Shown here piece by piece: positions 35,518 to 44,545 of a stretch of 64,000 nt of DNA; within the stretch, counting starts at the first letter, position 1; every line of letters starts with the position of its first letter. Location of the stretch: contig MEQB01000070.1 of the NCBI GenBank assembly GCA_001770015.1, positions 81,751-145,750 of the forward strand, in the 5' to 3' direction. Source of the stretch: Bdellovibrionales bacterium RIFOXYC1_FULL_37_79 (GTDB lineage Bacteria; Bdellovibrionota; Bacteriovoracia; Bacteriovoracales; Bacteriovoracaceae). The translations under genes were made by a program, and so were the position numbers. The notes below the pieces were generated by a model. That model worked only from the letters and a program-made list of their open reading frames with translations. It had not been told where the DNA came from and searched no databases.

Positions 35518-36888
35518 ATGGGCCATCAACTAAATATAATACCACAGATGAATGCAACGAATGTAATAGATTCAACTCTGAAAAGAAATATGCGTTACAG
35601 TATGTTGGATGCATTTTTCTTTGCCATGATGTCAGGAGCAGGAGAAGGATATTTTGTTGCTTTTGCCCTTGAACTGGGAATAGACCCTCTTAAAGCCGGA
35701 TTACTTGGAACATTACCACTTTTTTTTGGTGGAACGTTCCAATTATTTTTCCCGAAAATACTTGAAAAACTTTCGAACTATAATCGCTTCATCTATCTGG
35801 CCTCTGCCATACAGGCCACATCCTTTTTTCCATTGGTAGCTTTCGCCTTCTTTCAATTTAAAAGTTTTTACCTGCTGCTTGCCCTTAACTCAATCTATTG
35901 GATTATGGCCTTTGGGCTTAATCAATCTTGGAATGCTATGATTAGTGGTCTTATACCCCCTGATCTAAGACTCAGTTTTTTTTCCAAAAGAAGCATGCTC
36001 ATTTATGTTGGTATGTTTATCGGTGTAATCACCTCCGGCATTGCACTTGAATATAGCCGGATTTCACACGTCTCTATTTATTGCTTTGGATGGATCTTTT
36101 TCTTTTGTATGATATTCCGACTCACTTCTGCATTTTTCTTAAAAAAACATTCACTGGTGATGATGGAAGATAAAGAAAAAAATATTTTTAAAAAAAATAT
36201 TTTTGAAAAATTCAAAACCTATACCCCAAGCGGGATGGGAAACATTCTTTTTTTTGTTTTCTTCTTTCGTATAGCCATTTACCTTTCTGCTCCTTTTTTT
36301 ATCCCTTTTATGATTAAAGAATTGAAGCTAAGTTATTTTTCCTTCATGGGGATTATCTCTGCTTCCATAATTGGGAAAATAATAATAGCAAAAAGCCTTA
36401 ACGCAATTGCCATCAAATATAATCTTAATAGAATTTTTTTCCTATCTTGTTTGTGTATATGCTTCATTCCCCTTGGATGGGTGTTTCTAAGCAAAAACAC
36501 ACTTTATCTGATTATACTGGAGATTTTTTCAGGAATGTTTTGGGGTGGATTTGAATACTCCATATTCATCATGATCATTAATGAAATTCCAAGAAATTTT
36601 CAAGCTAGATATATGAGTATATATAATTTTATAATAGCCATTGCTATCATAACCGGGTCACTAACGGGTGGTTATATTTTTAGCAATATTAATTTTTTGT
36701 ATGGGCCTTATGTTTTAATCTTTGCCCTATCCTCAATGGGACGCCTCTCATCACTTTTATTTTATCCCAAAATTTTTGACCGCATTCACATACCTAAACG
36801 CCATATTTTTACCAAACCCCTTAGTATAAGGCCAGGACAGGGTACGGTAGACCGACCTATCATTTTTAAACCTAGAAACCATTCCTAA
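35518..36888 (+). CDS. MFS transporter
   Basis: About 456 residues with 11-12 hydrophobic segments and an MFS-like loop (LLGTLPLFFGGTFQLFFPKILEK). The ATG at 35518 is chosen; an in-frame TTG at 35491 has no ribosome site, and an ATG at 35548 is a further option. Substrate unknown. It converges with the aldehyde dehydrogenase gene, leaving 2 bases between stops. Confidence 0.8.
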   Translation: MGHQLNIIPQMNATNVIDSTLKRNMRYSMLDAFFFAMMSGAGEGYFVAFALELGIDPLKAGLLGTLPLFFGGTFQLFFPKILEKLSNYNRFIYLASAIQATSFFPLVAFAFFQFKSFYLLLALNSIYWIMAFGLNQSWNAMISGLIPPDLRLSFFSKRSMLIYVGMFIGVITSGIALEYSRISHVSIYCFGWIFFFCMIFRLTSAFFLKKHSLVMMEDKEKNIFKKNIFEKFKTYTPSGMGNILFFVFFFRIAIYLSAPFFIPFMIKELKLSYFSFMGIISASIIGKIIIAKSLNAIAIKYNLNRIFFLSCLCICFIPLGWVFLSKNTLYLIILEIFSGMFWGGFEYSIFIMIINEIPRNFQARYMSIYNFIIAIAIITGSLTGGYIFSNINFLYGPYVLIFALSSMGRLSSLLFYPKIFDRIHIPKRHIFTKPLSIRPGQGTVDRPIIFKPRNHS

Positions 36889-36890
36889 GG

Positions 36891-38339
36891 TTAATATTGC
36901 AAATAGGCCACTTTATGCTTGGTAAAAAAATCTATCCCTACTGTTCCGGCTTCGGGAAGACCAGCACCAGACATCTTAACTCCACCAAAAGGTAGCGCCG
37001 GTTCCTTATAAGCAGAGGGCATATTGACATGAGTAAGACCAACCTTAGTTTCTTGGATAAAGCGCATGGCCTTGGAAAAATCCTTGGTAAAAATGGACGA
37101 TGACAACCCGTATTTGACATTATTAGCTACTGATAGTGCTTCATCAAAATTATTGACAATAATAATTGATAAAACCGGTCCAAAAATTTCTTCGGTGGCG
37201 ATCCTCATTTTTTCAGTCACCTCGGAAAATATGGTCGGTTTTACAAAACAACCTTTTTTATAATCACCCTCGGTAAGTTGATCACCACCGCAACATAATG
37301 TTGCACCCTCTTTTTTTCCAATAGTAATATAATTACTGATCGTTTCCAGTTGTTTAATTCCACACACCGGTCCCATCCCGGTCTCAGGGTGAGAACCATT
37401 TCCAATTTTAATTTTTTGGGTTTTGGATTTTAACATTTCCACTAAATCTTTTGCCACCTCTTTTTCTACAATAACCCTGCTAGTGGAGGTACACCATTGT
37501 CCACTACAAGCAAATGCACCCAACACAATTGCGCTGCTGGCTTCATCCAAATCAGCATCTTTTAAAACGACAGCGGGATTTTTTCCACCTAGTTCTAGCT
37601 GAGTAGGCATTAAATTTTTGGCAGCATTTTTTTGAATAATTAACCCAACTTCAGTGGAACCCGTAAAAGAAAGTCCATTTATTTTTGTACTATTGGTAAG
37701 CACGTCACCAATCAGACTTCCATTTCCCATAACCAAATTTACTACCCCTTTGGGAATATGCACTTTATCAAATAACTCAATAAATTTTACGGCAGTAAGC
37801 GAAGTCAGACTGGCTGGTTTTAAAATGGCAGTGTTGCCGGCCATAAGTGCCGGAATCATTTTTCGGCAGGCAACATTCAGAGGAAAATTCCAGGGTGTAA
37901 TAATTGCGACAACCCCCAGTGGAACTTTCATACTCATTGCCATCGCCAATTTTTTATTCGTTTGTAAGGTTGTACCATAAAGTCTGCATCCTTGATGAAT
38001 CTGAAATTCCATCTCGTAAATAGCTGAGTCAATTTCTGACAAGGATTCTTTCAAAGTTTTTCCATTTTCCATGGTAATGATTTCAGAAAATGTCATTTTT
38101 TCTTTTTTTAACCAATCCAACACTTGTTTTAAATAATCTGCTCTTTCTAAGGCACTCATCTTACTCCATGACCCAAATGCTGTATTGGCTGCTGTAATAG
38201 CAATCTCAACATCTTCTTTTTTGGATGACGCAAATTCACCGATTACTTCAGTAAGGTCGGCGGGATTTTTCTCTTCAAAAGTCTCATTGCAGATTGAATT
38301 TTGCCAATTTCCATTAATATAATTTTGCCATTGTTTCAT
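36891..38339 (-). CDS. NAD(P)-dependent aldehyde dehydrogenase (succinate/ketoglutarate semialdehyde type)
   Basis: 482 residues with the ALDH catalytic Glu block LELGGKNP and the catalytic Cys in SGQWCTSTSR. The Cys context and the C-terminal GLTHVNMPS and LPFGGVKMSG resemble alpha-ketoglutarate-semialdehyde and succinate-semialdehyde dehydrogenases. It lies 20 bases downstream of pruA on the same strand, so it probably serves amino-acid catabolism with it. Confidence 0.88.
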   Translation of the reverse strand: MKQWQNYINGNWQNSICNETFEEKNPADLTEVIGEFASSKKEDVEIAITAANTAFGSWSKMSALERADYLKQVLDWLKKEKMTFSEIITMENGKTLKESLSEIDSAIYEMEFQIHQGCRLYGTTLQTNKKLAMAMSMKVPLGVVAIITPWNFPLNVACRKMIPALMAGNTAILKPASLTSLTAVKFIELFDKVHIPKGVVNLVMGNGSLIGDVLTNSTKINGLSFTGSTEVGLIIQKNAAKNLMPTQLELGGKNPAVVLKDADLDEASSAIVLGAFACSGQWCTSTSRVIVEKEVAKDLVEMLKSKTQKIKIGNGSHPETGMGPVCGIKQLETISNYITIGKKEGATLCCGGDQLTEGDYKKGCFVKPTIFSEVTEKMRIATEEIFGPVLSIIIVNNFDEALSVANNVKYGLSSSIFTKDFSKAMRFIQETKVGLTHVNMPSAYKEPALPFGGVKMSGAGLPEAGTVGIDFFTKHKVAYLQY

Positions 38340-38359
38340 TAACCTATCCTTGTTATTTG

Positions 38360-39964
38360 TTATAAAGAAGTTGGAGGATTAAAATTTTCTTTGATAGATC
38401 TGAGACTTGTCCACCTGAGCAAGTTATGCTTGCTTCCCGCCTTGTCATTGGTACCACTTAACCTGGCCCCACCAAAAGGTTGTTGACCAACTACTGCTCC
38501 GGTTGGCTTATCGTTGATGTAAAAATTCCCTGCCGTATCTACCAATTTACCCGTTAAATAACTAATCATTTCTCGATCACGAGCAAAAATTGCACCCGTT
38601 AAGGCATAGGGACTGGTATTGTTTAATATTTGAAGCGTCTCATCTAATTTATCATCGGAATAAACATAAATACTTAAAACAGGTGCAAAAATTTCCTCTC
38701 TCATGGTCTTATACATCGGATCATCAACTAATATGATGGTTGGAGAAATAAAATATCCCCTCTGGTCTGAACATTGTCCTCCAAAAATTATTTTTGCTGA
38801 CGTAGATTTTTTTGCTTCATCAATATATTGGATAGTCTTATTATATGATTTTTGATCAATTACTGCTCCCATAAAATTGTCAAAGTCAGTCACATCCCCG
38901 TATTTTAATTTTTCAAGTTTTTCAAACATATTATCTTTTAATTTATTCCAAATTGACTTGGGGATATAAGCTCGACTGATCGCTGAACATTTTTGGCCTT
39001 GATATTCAAAAGAACCTTTAATCATGGCCACAGAAAGCGCATCTATATCAGCATCAGCACTGGCAAAAACATAATCCTTTCCACCAGTCTCTCCGACTAT
39101 GCGTGGATATGTCTTATAAATATTATTAGATAAATTATTTCCTATTGTTTTCCAGATATTACTAAAAGTATGGGTTGAACCAGTGAAATGAACTCCTGCA
39201 AGATCTCTGGAGTTTAAAAGTTTATCTCCAATAACAGCTCCATCCCCTGGAATCATACTAATTACCCCGTCAGGAAGGCCAGCTTCTTTTAATATTTCCA
39301 TAATATAATATGAACTCAGCATTGAAGCACTGGCGGGTTTCCATATAACACAATTTCCCATCAAGGCAGGTGCAGTTGGCAAATTCCCTGCGATAGCCGT
39401 AAAATTAAATGGTGTAATTGCAAGAACAAATCCCTCGAGCGCCCGATATTCCAATCTATTCAAACTCCCCTTTGGACTAATTAAATTTTGATCGGAACAA
39501 ATTTCCTGCATAAAATGAACATTAAAGCGCCAGAAATCAATCAATTCACAGGCAGAATCAATTTCAGCCTGTAACGCAGTTTTGCTTTGACCAAGCATCG
39601 TTGCTGCATTAAGTTTAAAACGATATTTTTCTGATAACAATTCTGCCGCTTTCAAAAAAACAGTGGCTCGGTCATCAATGCTCATTTTTCTCCAATTTGA
39701 ATTTGCCCCTCCGTTGTTAGCGATTAGATTTTGCGCCATCATAATTTCTTCTGCGCTGGCCTTATGGTAATAACCTAAGACATGTTGATGGTCGTGAGGA
39801 CAAATAATCTTTTGTTTTTGTTTAGTATATATTTTTTTTCCACCAATAATAACCGGAATTTCCACTTCACTCGAGAGCTGGCTGGCCAATTCTTCTTTAA
39901 GTTTCTTGATATATGAGGAAGCCTGACTATACACGATTTGATTTTCATTAATTGGCGCACTCAT
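38360..39964 (-). CDS. pruA: 1-pyrroline-5-carboxylate dehydrogenase
   Basis: 534 residues, matching the stand-alone P5C dehydrogenase of about 540 residues. Key blocks are GETGGKDYVFASADAD and YQGQKCSAISRAY (catalytic Cys), with PFGGARLSGTNDKAGS near the end. It oxidises P5C to glutamate in proline/arginine breakdown. No proline dehydrogenase gene is in the window. It is divergent from a LysR-type regulator across a short region holding a perfect palindrome. Confidence 0.92.
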   Translation of the reverse strand: MSAPINENQIVYSQASSYIKKLKEELASQLSSEVEIPVIIGGKKIYTKQKQKIICPHDHQHVLGYYHKASAEEIMMAQNLIANNGGANSNWRKMSIDDRATVFLKAAELLSEKYRFKLNAATMLGQSKTALQAEIDSACELIDFWRFNVHFMQEICSDQNLISPKGSLNRLEYRALEGFVLAITPFNFTAIAGNLPTAPALMGNCVIWKPASASMLSSYYIMEILKEAGLPDGVISMIPGDGAVIGDKLLNSRDLAGVHFTGSTHTFSNIWKTIGNNLSNNIYKTYPRIVGETGGKDYVFASADADIDALSVAMIKGSFEYQGQKCSAISRAYIPKSIWNKLKDNMFEKLEKLKYGDVTDFDNFMGAVIDQKSYNKTIQYIDEAKKSTSAKIIFGGQCSDQRGYFISPTIILVDDPMYKTMREEIFAPVLSIYVYSDDKLDETLQILNNTSPYALTGAIFARDREMISYLTGKLVDTAGNFYINDKPTGAVVGQQPFGGARLSGTNDKAGSKHNLLRWTSLRSIKENFNPPTSL

Positions 39965-40042
39965 AAAACTCCTTTCTAATTAAGTGTATCGTCATTAAGC
40001 CACATTTCGCTTTATAAGTTAAATTCATAATAATAATATTTA

Positions 40043-40061
40043 CTATGAATATTATTCATAG
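40043..40061. promoter_or_regulatory. 19-bp palindrome between pruA and lysR-type gene (probable operator)
   Basis: CTATGAATATTATTCATAG is a perfect palindrome around a central T. TTCATA also occurs just to its left (40024-40029) and pairs with TATGAA inside the palindrome. The position, 14 bases before the regulator's start and about 80 bases from pruA, fits a LysR-type binding site controlling both directions. Confidence 0.6.
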
Positions 40062-40074
40062 TAGATGTAACACT

Positions 40075-40950
40075 ATGGACCTTTATCAGCTAAAAAATTT
40101 TTACACACTATGCATAAATGAGAATTACACCATAGCAGCTCAAAAACTTCTTATTTCCCAATCTGCTGTCAGCCACTCCATTAAAAAGCTCGAGGAATCC
40201 CTCCAGAAAAAATTAATTGATAAAACTCAAAAGGGATTTCATTTAACCAGGGAGGGCATGATTCTGTATGAGCATTGTAAAAAAATCAACGCCAGCATAG
40301 AAAAAGCAAGCGAAGATCTCCAAAACCTGCAACCCGGCCAATTAGAAATAACCGTCGGAGCCACTCTGGAGTTTGGCTCTACCGTTCTGGTTAAACAACT
40401 GGCTTCATTCAATCAAGAATTTAAATATGGCAAGATTCATCTTGAATTAAGTAATCACCTGCTTCCATCACTACTAAGAGACGAAGTTGATATGATTATT
40501 GATTGTAAGCTCCATCATCATAAAGATTTAAATATGATCCCTCTTTTTCGGGAGGAATATGTGGTTATCTGCACCCCTTATTATAAAAAAATCAACAACA
40601 TTATTACCCCCAGTAATCTGGATCGTTGTTATCTCTTGTCTATGGATAAAGATGGAAATTGGTGGCATCGCTTTTACTACGCCTTAAAAGAAGAAAAGCG
40701 TCCCACTTTAAAAAAGTTAATCCAGATCAATCACATCCGAGGGATCATTAACGGAACCATTGCCTCCATGGGGGTTGGCCTGGTTCCTAAATATACCATT
40801 ATTGATGAACTAAACTCCAAAAAAATTATTCAACTTTTTCCAGAGATTAAACTTTCAGAGGATTATTTTTCTATTTACATAAAAAAAGAAAAGAAATCAC
40901 TGCGAAAATTTAGGCAAGTAGTAAAACACTTGAAAAGATGTTCCATTTAA
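40075..40950 (+). CDS. LysR-family transcriptional regulator
   Basis: About 291 residues: N-terminal winged HTH (NYTIAAQKLLISQSAVSHSIKKLEESL) and a periplasmic-binding-like effector domain. The ATG at 40075 begins MDLYQLKNF, the usual LysR N-terminus. An earlier in-frame ATG at 40045 lies inside the palindrome and is less likely. Divergent orientation suggests it senses a proline-pathway metabolite and regulates pruA. Its stop overlaps the stop of wrbA by 4 bases. Confidence 0.88.
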   Translation: MDLYQLKNFYTLCINENYTIAAQKLLISQSAVSHSIKKLEESLQKKLIDKTQKGFHLTREGMILYEHCKKINASIEKASEDLQNLQPGQLEITVGATLEFGSTVLVKQLASFNQEFKYGKIHLELSNHLLPSLLRDEVDMIIDCKLHHHKDLNMIPLFREEYVVICTPYYKKINNIITPSNLDRCYLLSMDKDGNWWHRFYYALKEEKRPTLKKLIQINHIRGIINGTIASMGVGLVPKYTIIDELNSKKIIQLFPEIKLSEDYFSIYIKKEKKSLRKFRQVVKHLKRCSI

Positions 40951-41567
40951 TAATTATGCCTGATCAATTTTTGGGTAATTTCCGTTACATACGTCCCCAG
41001 ATAGCGTGCACCATCTAGCTCACTCTTATTAGGTTTGCGTGAACCATCGCTCCCGGCTATTGTTGAAGCTCCATACGGAGAATTCCCTGCTATAATTTCA
41101 GTTTCCATTTGCCCATGGTAGGAATAAGGAAGCCCGACCACTATAAAACCATGGTGAAGCAAGGTTGTGTGAAAACCAAGTAGTGTAGATTCCTGTCCTC
41201 CATGCTGGGTAGCTGAGCTGGTAAATACTGCTCCCACTTTGCCAACCAGACCACCTTTTATCCAAAGCTGCCCGGTGGCATCCCAAAACTGACTCATTTG
41301 TCCACACATATTGCCAAATCGAGTGGGTGTTCCAAATATGATGGCATCCGCACCCGACAATTCATCGACTCTACATATAGGAATATGGGCCATTTCTTTT
41401 TGTGCATCAAGTGCATTCATTTTTTTTAACACATCATTGGAAAGCGTCTCTGGAACCCGTCGAAGCATAACCTCTGCACCATCAATTGCCAAAACCCCTT
41501 CAGCTACCGCATTCGCCATTGCGTGAATATGTCCATACATTGAATAATAAACCACCAAAATTTTCAT
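40947..41567 (-). CDS. wrbA: WrbA-type NAD(P)H:quinone oxidoreductase
   Basis: 206 residues with a flavodoxin-like fold: YYSMYGHIHAMANA phosphate loop, GTPTRFGNMCGQMSQFWDATG FMN block, and GGQESTLLGFHTTLLHHG. WrbA proteins reduce quinones by two electrons in oxidative-stress defence. The small secreted gene upstream ends 17 bases before its start. Confidence 0.93.
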   Translation of the reverse strand: MKILVVYYSMYGHIHAMANAVAEGVLAIDGAEVMLRRVPETLSNDVLKKMNALDAQKEMAHIPICRVDELSGADAIIFGTPTRFGNMCGQMSQFWDATGQLWIKGGLVGKVGAVFTSSATQHGGQESTLLGFHTTLLHHGFIVVGLPYSYHGQMETEIIAGNSPYGASTIAGSDGSRKPNKSELDGARYLGTYVTEITQKLIRHNY

Positions 41568-41584
41568 ATGGTCTCCTTGAATTA

Positions 41585-41875
41585 TTAATTTTTAGGGACT
41601 GAAGAATCGCTCATTCCTTCCAGATACATAACCCCTCCCACATCTTTAATCATCGGACAATCCTTTTCACCCAATATTTTACTGCAATTAGTTTGCAGCT
41701 CTTGGTAACATTGAATTGAAGTTTTCTGGGAACGCAAACAAACCGCCATTTGCTCAAGCATCAAAGCCGCCTTTCCACGCATTTCAGTTGTCATCACAAC
41801 CGATTTTTTATCCTTGGCAAGCGCACTTACGCTGAGAATGATCAATAAGATCGCTGACATTATCATCACCTTCAT
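41585..41875 (-). CDS. Small secreted Cys-containing protein upstream of wrbA
   Basis: 96 residues with a signal peptide (MSAILLIILSVSALA) and four Cys in the mature part (VCLRSQ, QCYQEL, NCSKIL, DCPMI). A second in-frame ATG at 41860 has the better ribosome site (AAGGTG, 6 bases) and gives a shorter signal. Function unknown; probably cotranscribed with wrbA. Confidence 0.7.
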   Translation of the reverse strand: MKVMIMSAILLIILSVSALAKDKKSVVMTTEMRGKAALMLEQMAVCLRSQKTSIQCYQELQTNCSKILGEKDCPMIKDVGGVMYLEGMSDSSVPKN

Positions 41876-42079
41876 GCAAAAAATCCTCTCAAGCAGTCTT
41901 TAAAAAAGTATTATGTATAATGACCAATAAAATCAAAACCGCTACACTGATCATGCATAACCCCACATAAATTTCTTCTCCCACTTTAATTAAGATTCAA
42001 GTGGGACGTATCTAACATGGGTTCCATGAATAAAAACCAAATGAAAAATTAAATAATGTTCATAATCGCAGTTTGCGGT

Positions 42080-42637
42080 TTAATCTATTTCCAATTCTAA
42101 AAATTTACTGTACTTGCATTCAAGATCCAGAAGGACTCCGCCTGCATCGGCTTTATTTACTGAGACAATTAAATAGTTACCGGTCATTTCGCTGCTTGCA
42201 AGGGTTAGCTGTGTATCCACACGGTGCCAAGCCGCATCCCAGTCAGAGAAGACTGTTTCCCTTTTTTGCTTTTGAAATGTATGGGCCAGCACAAAACCAA
42301 TATCATTAGATTGAATACGGGTCTCATATACCATTCTTCTTAACAAATTTTGTGAAGTAGGTCCTTCAAATTTTGAAAAATGATCCCTGTCAACATACAT
42401 TAGATCATGAAACAAAGTACTGCCCTCGCTCGATCGATTATCCAATTTGATGCGGTCAAGATCTTGAAAACTCCACATATATTCTACTGACAATATTAAT
42501 GGACACTCACCAATTTTTTCGTTGGCACTCACTAATTTATAATCTCCCGCCAACATAGCTACCTGATCTTCATTTAATTTTGCATTACTTGTTTGCATTA
42601 ATGATAGAAATAACAGTACCAAAAACGAAAATTTCAC
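42080..42637 (-). CDS. Small secreted protein of unknown function
   Basis: 185 residues, GTG start, signal peptide (FSFLVLLFLSLMQTSNA), and a beta-rich mature domain with two Cys (ECPLIL, ECKYSK). AGGAGG lies 6 bases before the GTG but is entirely inside a predicted hairpin (42643-42686), so translation may be gated by RNA structure. Between this gene and the next on the left (41876-42079) only a 7-base inverted repeat (CCCACTT/AAGTGGG, 41980-42005) is seen. Confidence 0.72.
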   Translation of the reverse strand: MKFSFLVLLFLSLMQTSNAKLNEDQVAMLAGDYKLVSANEKIGECPLILSVEYMWSFQDLDRIKLDNRSSEGSTLFHDLMYVDRDHFSKFEGPTSQNLLRRMVYETRIQSNDIGFVLAHTFQKQKRETVFSDWDAAWHRVDTQLTLASSEMTGNYLIVSVNKADAGGVLLDLECKYSKFLELEID

Positions 42638-42642
42638 TTAAA

Positions 42643-42686
42643 ACCTCCTACAGTTATGATGCGTTTTCACGCATTCCTTAGGAGGT
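42643..42686 (-). promoter_or_regulatory. 5' leader hairpin masking the Shine-Dalgarno site
   Basis: Read on the minus strand, ACCTCCTA (42686-42679) can pair perfectly with TAGGAGGT (42650-42643), the ribosome site of the gene starting at 42637. Inside, AATGCG and CGCAT form a second helix of about 5 pairs (42674-42659). The whole folds as one interrupted stem-loop, like an RNA thermometer or a translational switch. Structure is read from complementarity; function is inferred. Confidence 0.5.
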
Positions 42687-42780
42687 AGTGTCAATGGACT
42701 GTATTTTCTTACGAATATTTACGAATTTTATAAATAAATATAAACAACAGATGATTTTTAATAATCAGAAAGTATATTAC

Positions 42781-43185
42781 CTAGCGAATTCTGGTACACT
42801 TAAAAATCAGGTTCTCTACGGAGGCACCGTCATGATCATCAAAAGTCAAGTAAAGGAAAGTTACTTCGTTGACTTGATATTCATGGACTTGCTTTGAAAA
42901 TTTCAAAGTATAATCAGCGGTATAGTACCAATCATAGGAAAAATCAATTAAATCCATCTTTGAACCATTTTCCATTATGGAAGTCTTTTTCATTCCAAAA
43001 GGAAGGTCTTTAAGTATTTGAGCATCTCTAAAGTAACTGATATCACTAAATTCGATTACATTTCTATCAGCATGAATTTCAAATTTCATAGTTGCTGCGT
43101 AAGCGTCTTCACATTCAAAATAATAGCTTTGACCAAATGAAAATTGAGAAATAATCAAACTCAAACCAATTAACAATTTTTTCAT
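42781..43185 (-). CDS. Small secreted Cys-containing protein
   Basis: 134 residues with a signal peptide (KKLLIGLSLIISQFSFG) and mature part starting QSYYFECEDAYAATMKFEI. Two Cys, one near each end (FECED, IFKCTR), could form one disulfide clasping a beta-rich domain. Resembles in size and plan the proteins at 32085 and 56808. Function unknown. Its ribosome site is GGAGGG. Confidence 0.72.
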   Translation of the reverse strand: MKKLLIGLSLIISQFSFGQSYYFECEDAYAATMKFEIHADRNVIEFSDISYFRDAQILKDLPFGMKKTSIMENGSKMDLIDFSYDWYYTADYTLKFSKQVHEYQVNEVTFLYLTFDDHDGASVENLIFKCTRIR

Positions 43186-43321
43186 AATCCCTCCAATTAA
43201 ATTCTTTATCCTTCAAAGATATATCATATTTTTAAATACACGGTACCATTTATTTTGATTTTACCAAAACTCATGAATATTTTACACAGCAAGGAAAACT
43301 GGTAAGGTATAAGCTCTGGAA

Positions 43322-43870
43322 TTAAATCCTATCAAAATTTATTAAAATCCGGCTTGGGTATTTAGGTGAATGATGAAGCTTGGTCATGTTATAAATTTTC
43401 CCCAAAGGTGCTTGCCTTATTTTTACCAACAGATTTTCATTGGCATGGAATAACTGTTCCAAAGGGCAAGTTTTAATAAACACTCTATTGACTTTATTGT
43501 TTTTCTTTACCCGGACCTCTGGATTGCAAATTTCTAACTGAATCTCATTCCCATTGCTATCCAATTTATAAATAAACACTTCAATCCCCACCTCCCTGAC
43601 ATCAAATTCCACATAAAGATTCAAAATAATCGGACCGTTCAATACAAAGGACTCGGTAGGTTTATCGGTAGGTTTATAGGAAAAAACTAAATCATCGTTT
43701 TCACTTAACAGACTTTCGGGTCGCCCATCCAGAATATTATTATTATTCAAGACTTTATCACTATGGTAATTTTTAAAATATAGTGACAATGGTAAAGTGG
43801 ACATGCCGGCGTATGCAAAATTCAATACACCCAACGCAAAAATAATGAATAACAATACATGTTTTTTCAC
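43322..43870 (-). CDS. Small secreted protein, beta-sandwich-like
   Basis: 182 residues with a signal peptide (VLLFIIFALGVLNFAYA). The mature part has strand-like alternation (FVLNGPIILNLYVEFDV, VFIKTCPLEQLF, LLVKIRQAPLG) suggesting a jelly-roll or carbohydrate-binding-like fold. No motif is diagnostic. The next stretch (43871-44076) holds no recognisable gene. Confidence 0.68.
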   Translation of the reverse strand: MKKHVLLFIIFALGVLNFAYAGMSTLPLSLYFKNYHSDKVLNNNNILDGRPESLLSENDDLVFSYKPTDKPTESFVLNGPIILNLYVEFDVREVGIEVFIYKLDSNGNEIQLEICNPEVRVKKNNKVNRVFIKTCPLEQLFHANENLLVKIRQAPLGKIYNMTKLHHSPKYPSRILINFDRI

Positions 43871-44076
43871 TGAAACAGTCCGGTTTAGTTACTATTGATT
43901 TTGTATATCCAATATGAATTTTTGTAAAGAACCCTTGTAAAATCTATAGCTCATTACCTGACTAATTAAATTTATTTAAGAGAAAAATTCCTACTCACCA
44001 AATTAAGCATATTGTTGTATTCTAAGGACATAAGGTGCATATGTATTCAAGATAATTACACTATGAGAGAACAAAA

Positions 44077-44538
44077 ATGAGAAAAGGCAACTTACTAATT
44101 ATCGATGATGAAATAGACATTATTGAAATCATCAAAGATATTTTATCAAAATTTTCTATTAATATCTACACCGCCCAAAGCGGAAGAGAGGCCCTGGAAA
44201 AAATCAAGTCTTATAACATGCATCTGATTATTTGTGACATTAATATGCCAACCATGAATGGCGTCGATTTTTTAAAAACTATTCGAGCAGCAGGAAATAA
44301 TGTTCCAGTGGTATTTTTCACGGGGTTTGGAAACAAAGAATTAATGTTAGAAGCGGCTAAATATGGTGCTTTCGACTTTATTGAAAAACCAATGTTTTAT
44401 CAACTTGAAGAAATCGCTCAAAGAGGAATGCAATATGGCCTCAAACAAGATGACCCGGCCATGCCCATTGAGGATTTACCACATGTTGAAATCACTAAAT
44501 ATCAAAAACTTTTACAAGAACTCTCCAAGAAAAAATAA
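44077..44538 (+). CDS. Orphan response regulator receiver protein
   Basis: 153 residues: one CheY-like receiver domain with the acidic pocket D10-D11-E12, phospho-acceptor D54 (ICDINMP), T82 and K104, then a short tail without a DNA-binding domain. No histidine kinase is nearby. It may act through protein contacts, as CheY or Spo0F do. It converges with aroA. Confidence 0.88.
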   Translation: MRKGNLLIIDDEIDIIEIIKDILSKFSINIYTAQSGREALEKIKSYNMHLIICDINMPTMNGVDFLKTIRAAGNNVPVVFFTGFGNKELMLEAAKYGAFDFIEKPMFYQLEEIAQRGMQYGLKQDDPAMPIEDLPHVEITKYQKLLQELSKKK

Positions 44539-44545
44539 TTCACCT

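Noticed and set aside
41980..42005. Inverted repeat CCCACTT/AAGTGGG as a terminator
   Set aside because: No T-run follows on either strand and it is not placed at a clear operon end.
42688..42897. Plus-strand open frame with AGGAGG upstream, overlapping the end of a secreted-protein gene on the other strand
   Set aside because: The AGGAGG is explained as the outer strand of the leader hairpin of the minus-strand gene; the protein has low-complexity composition and no signal or family, and most of it is antisense to a better gene.
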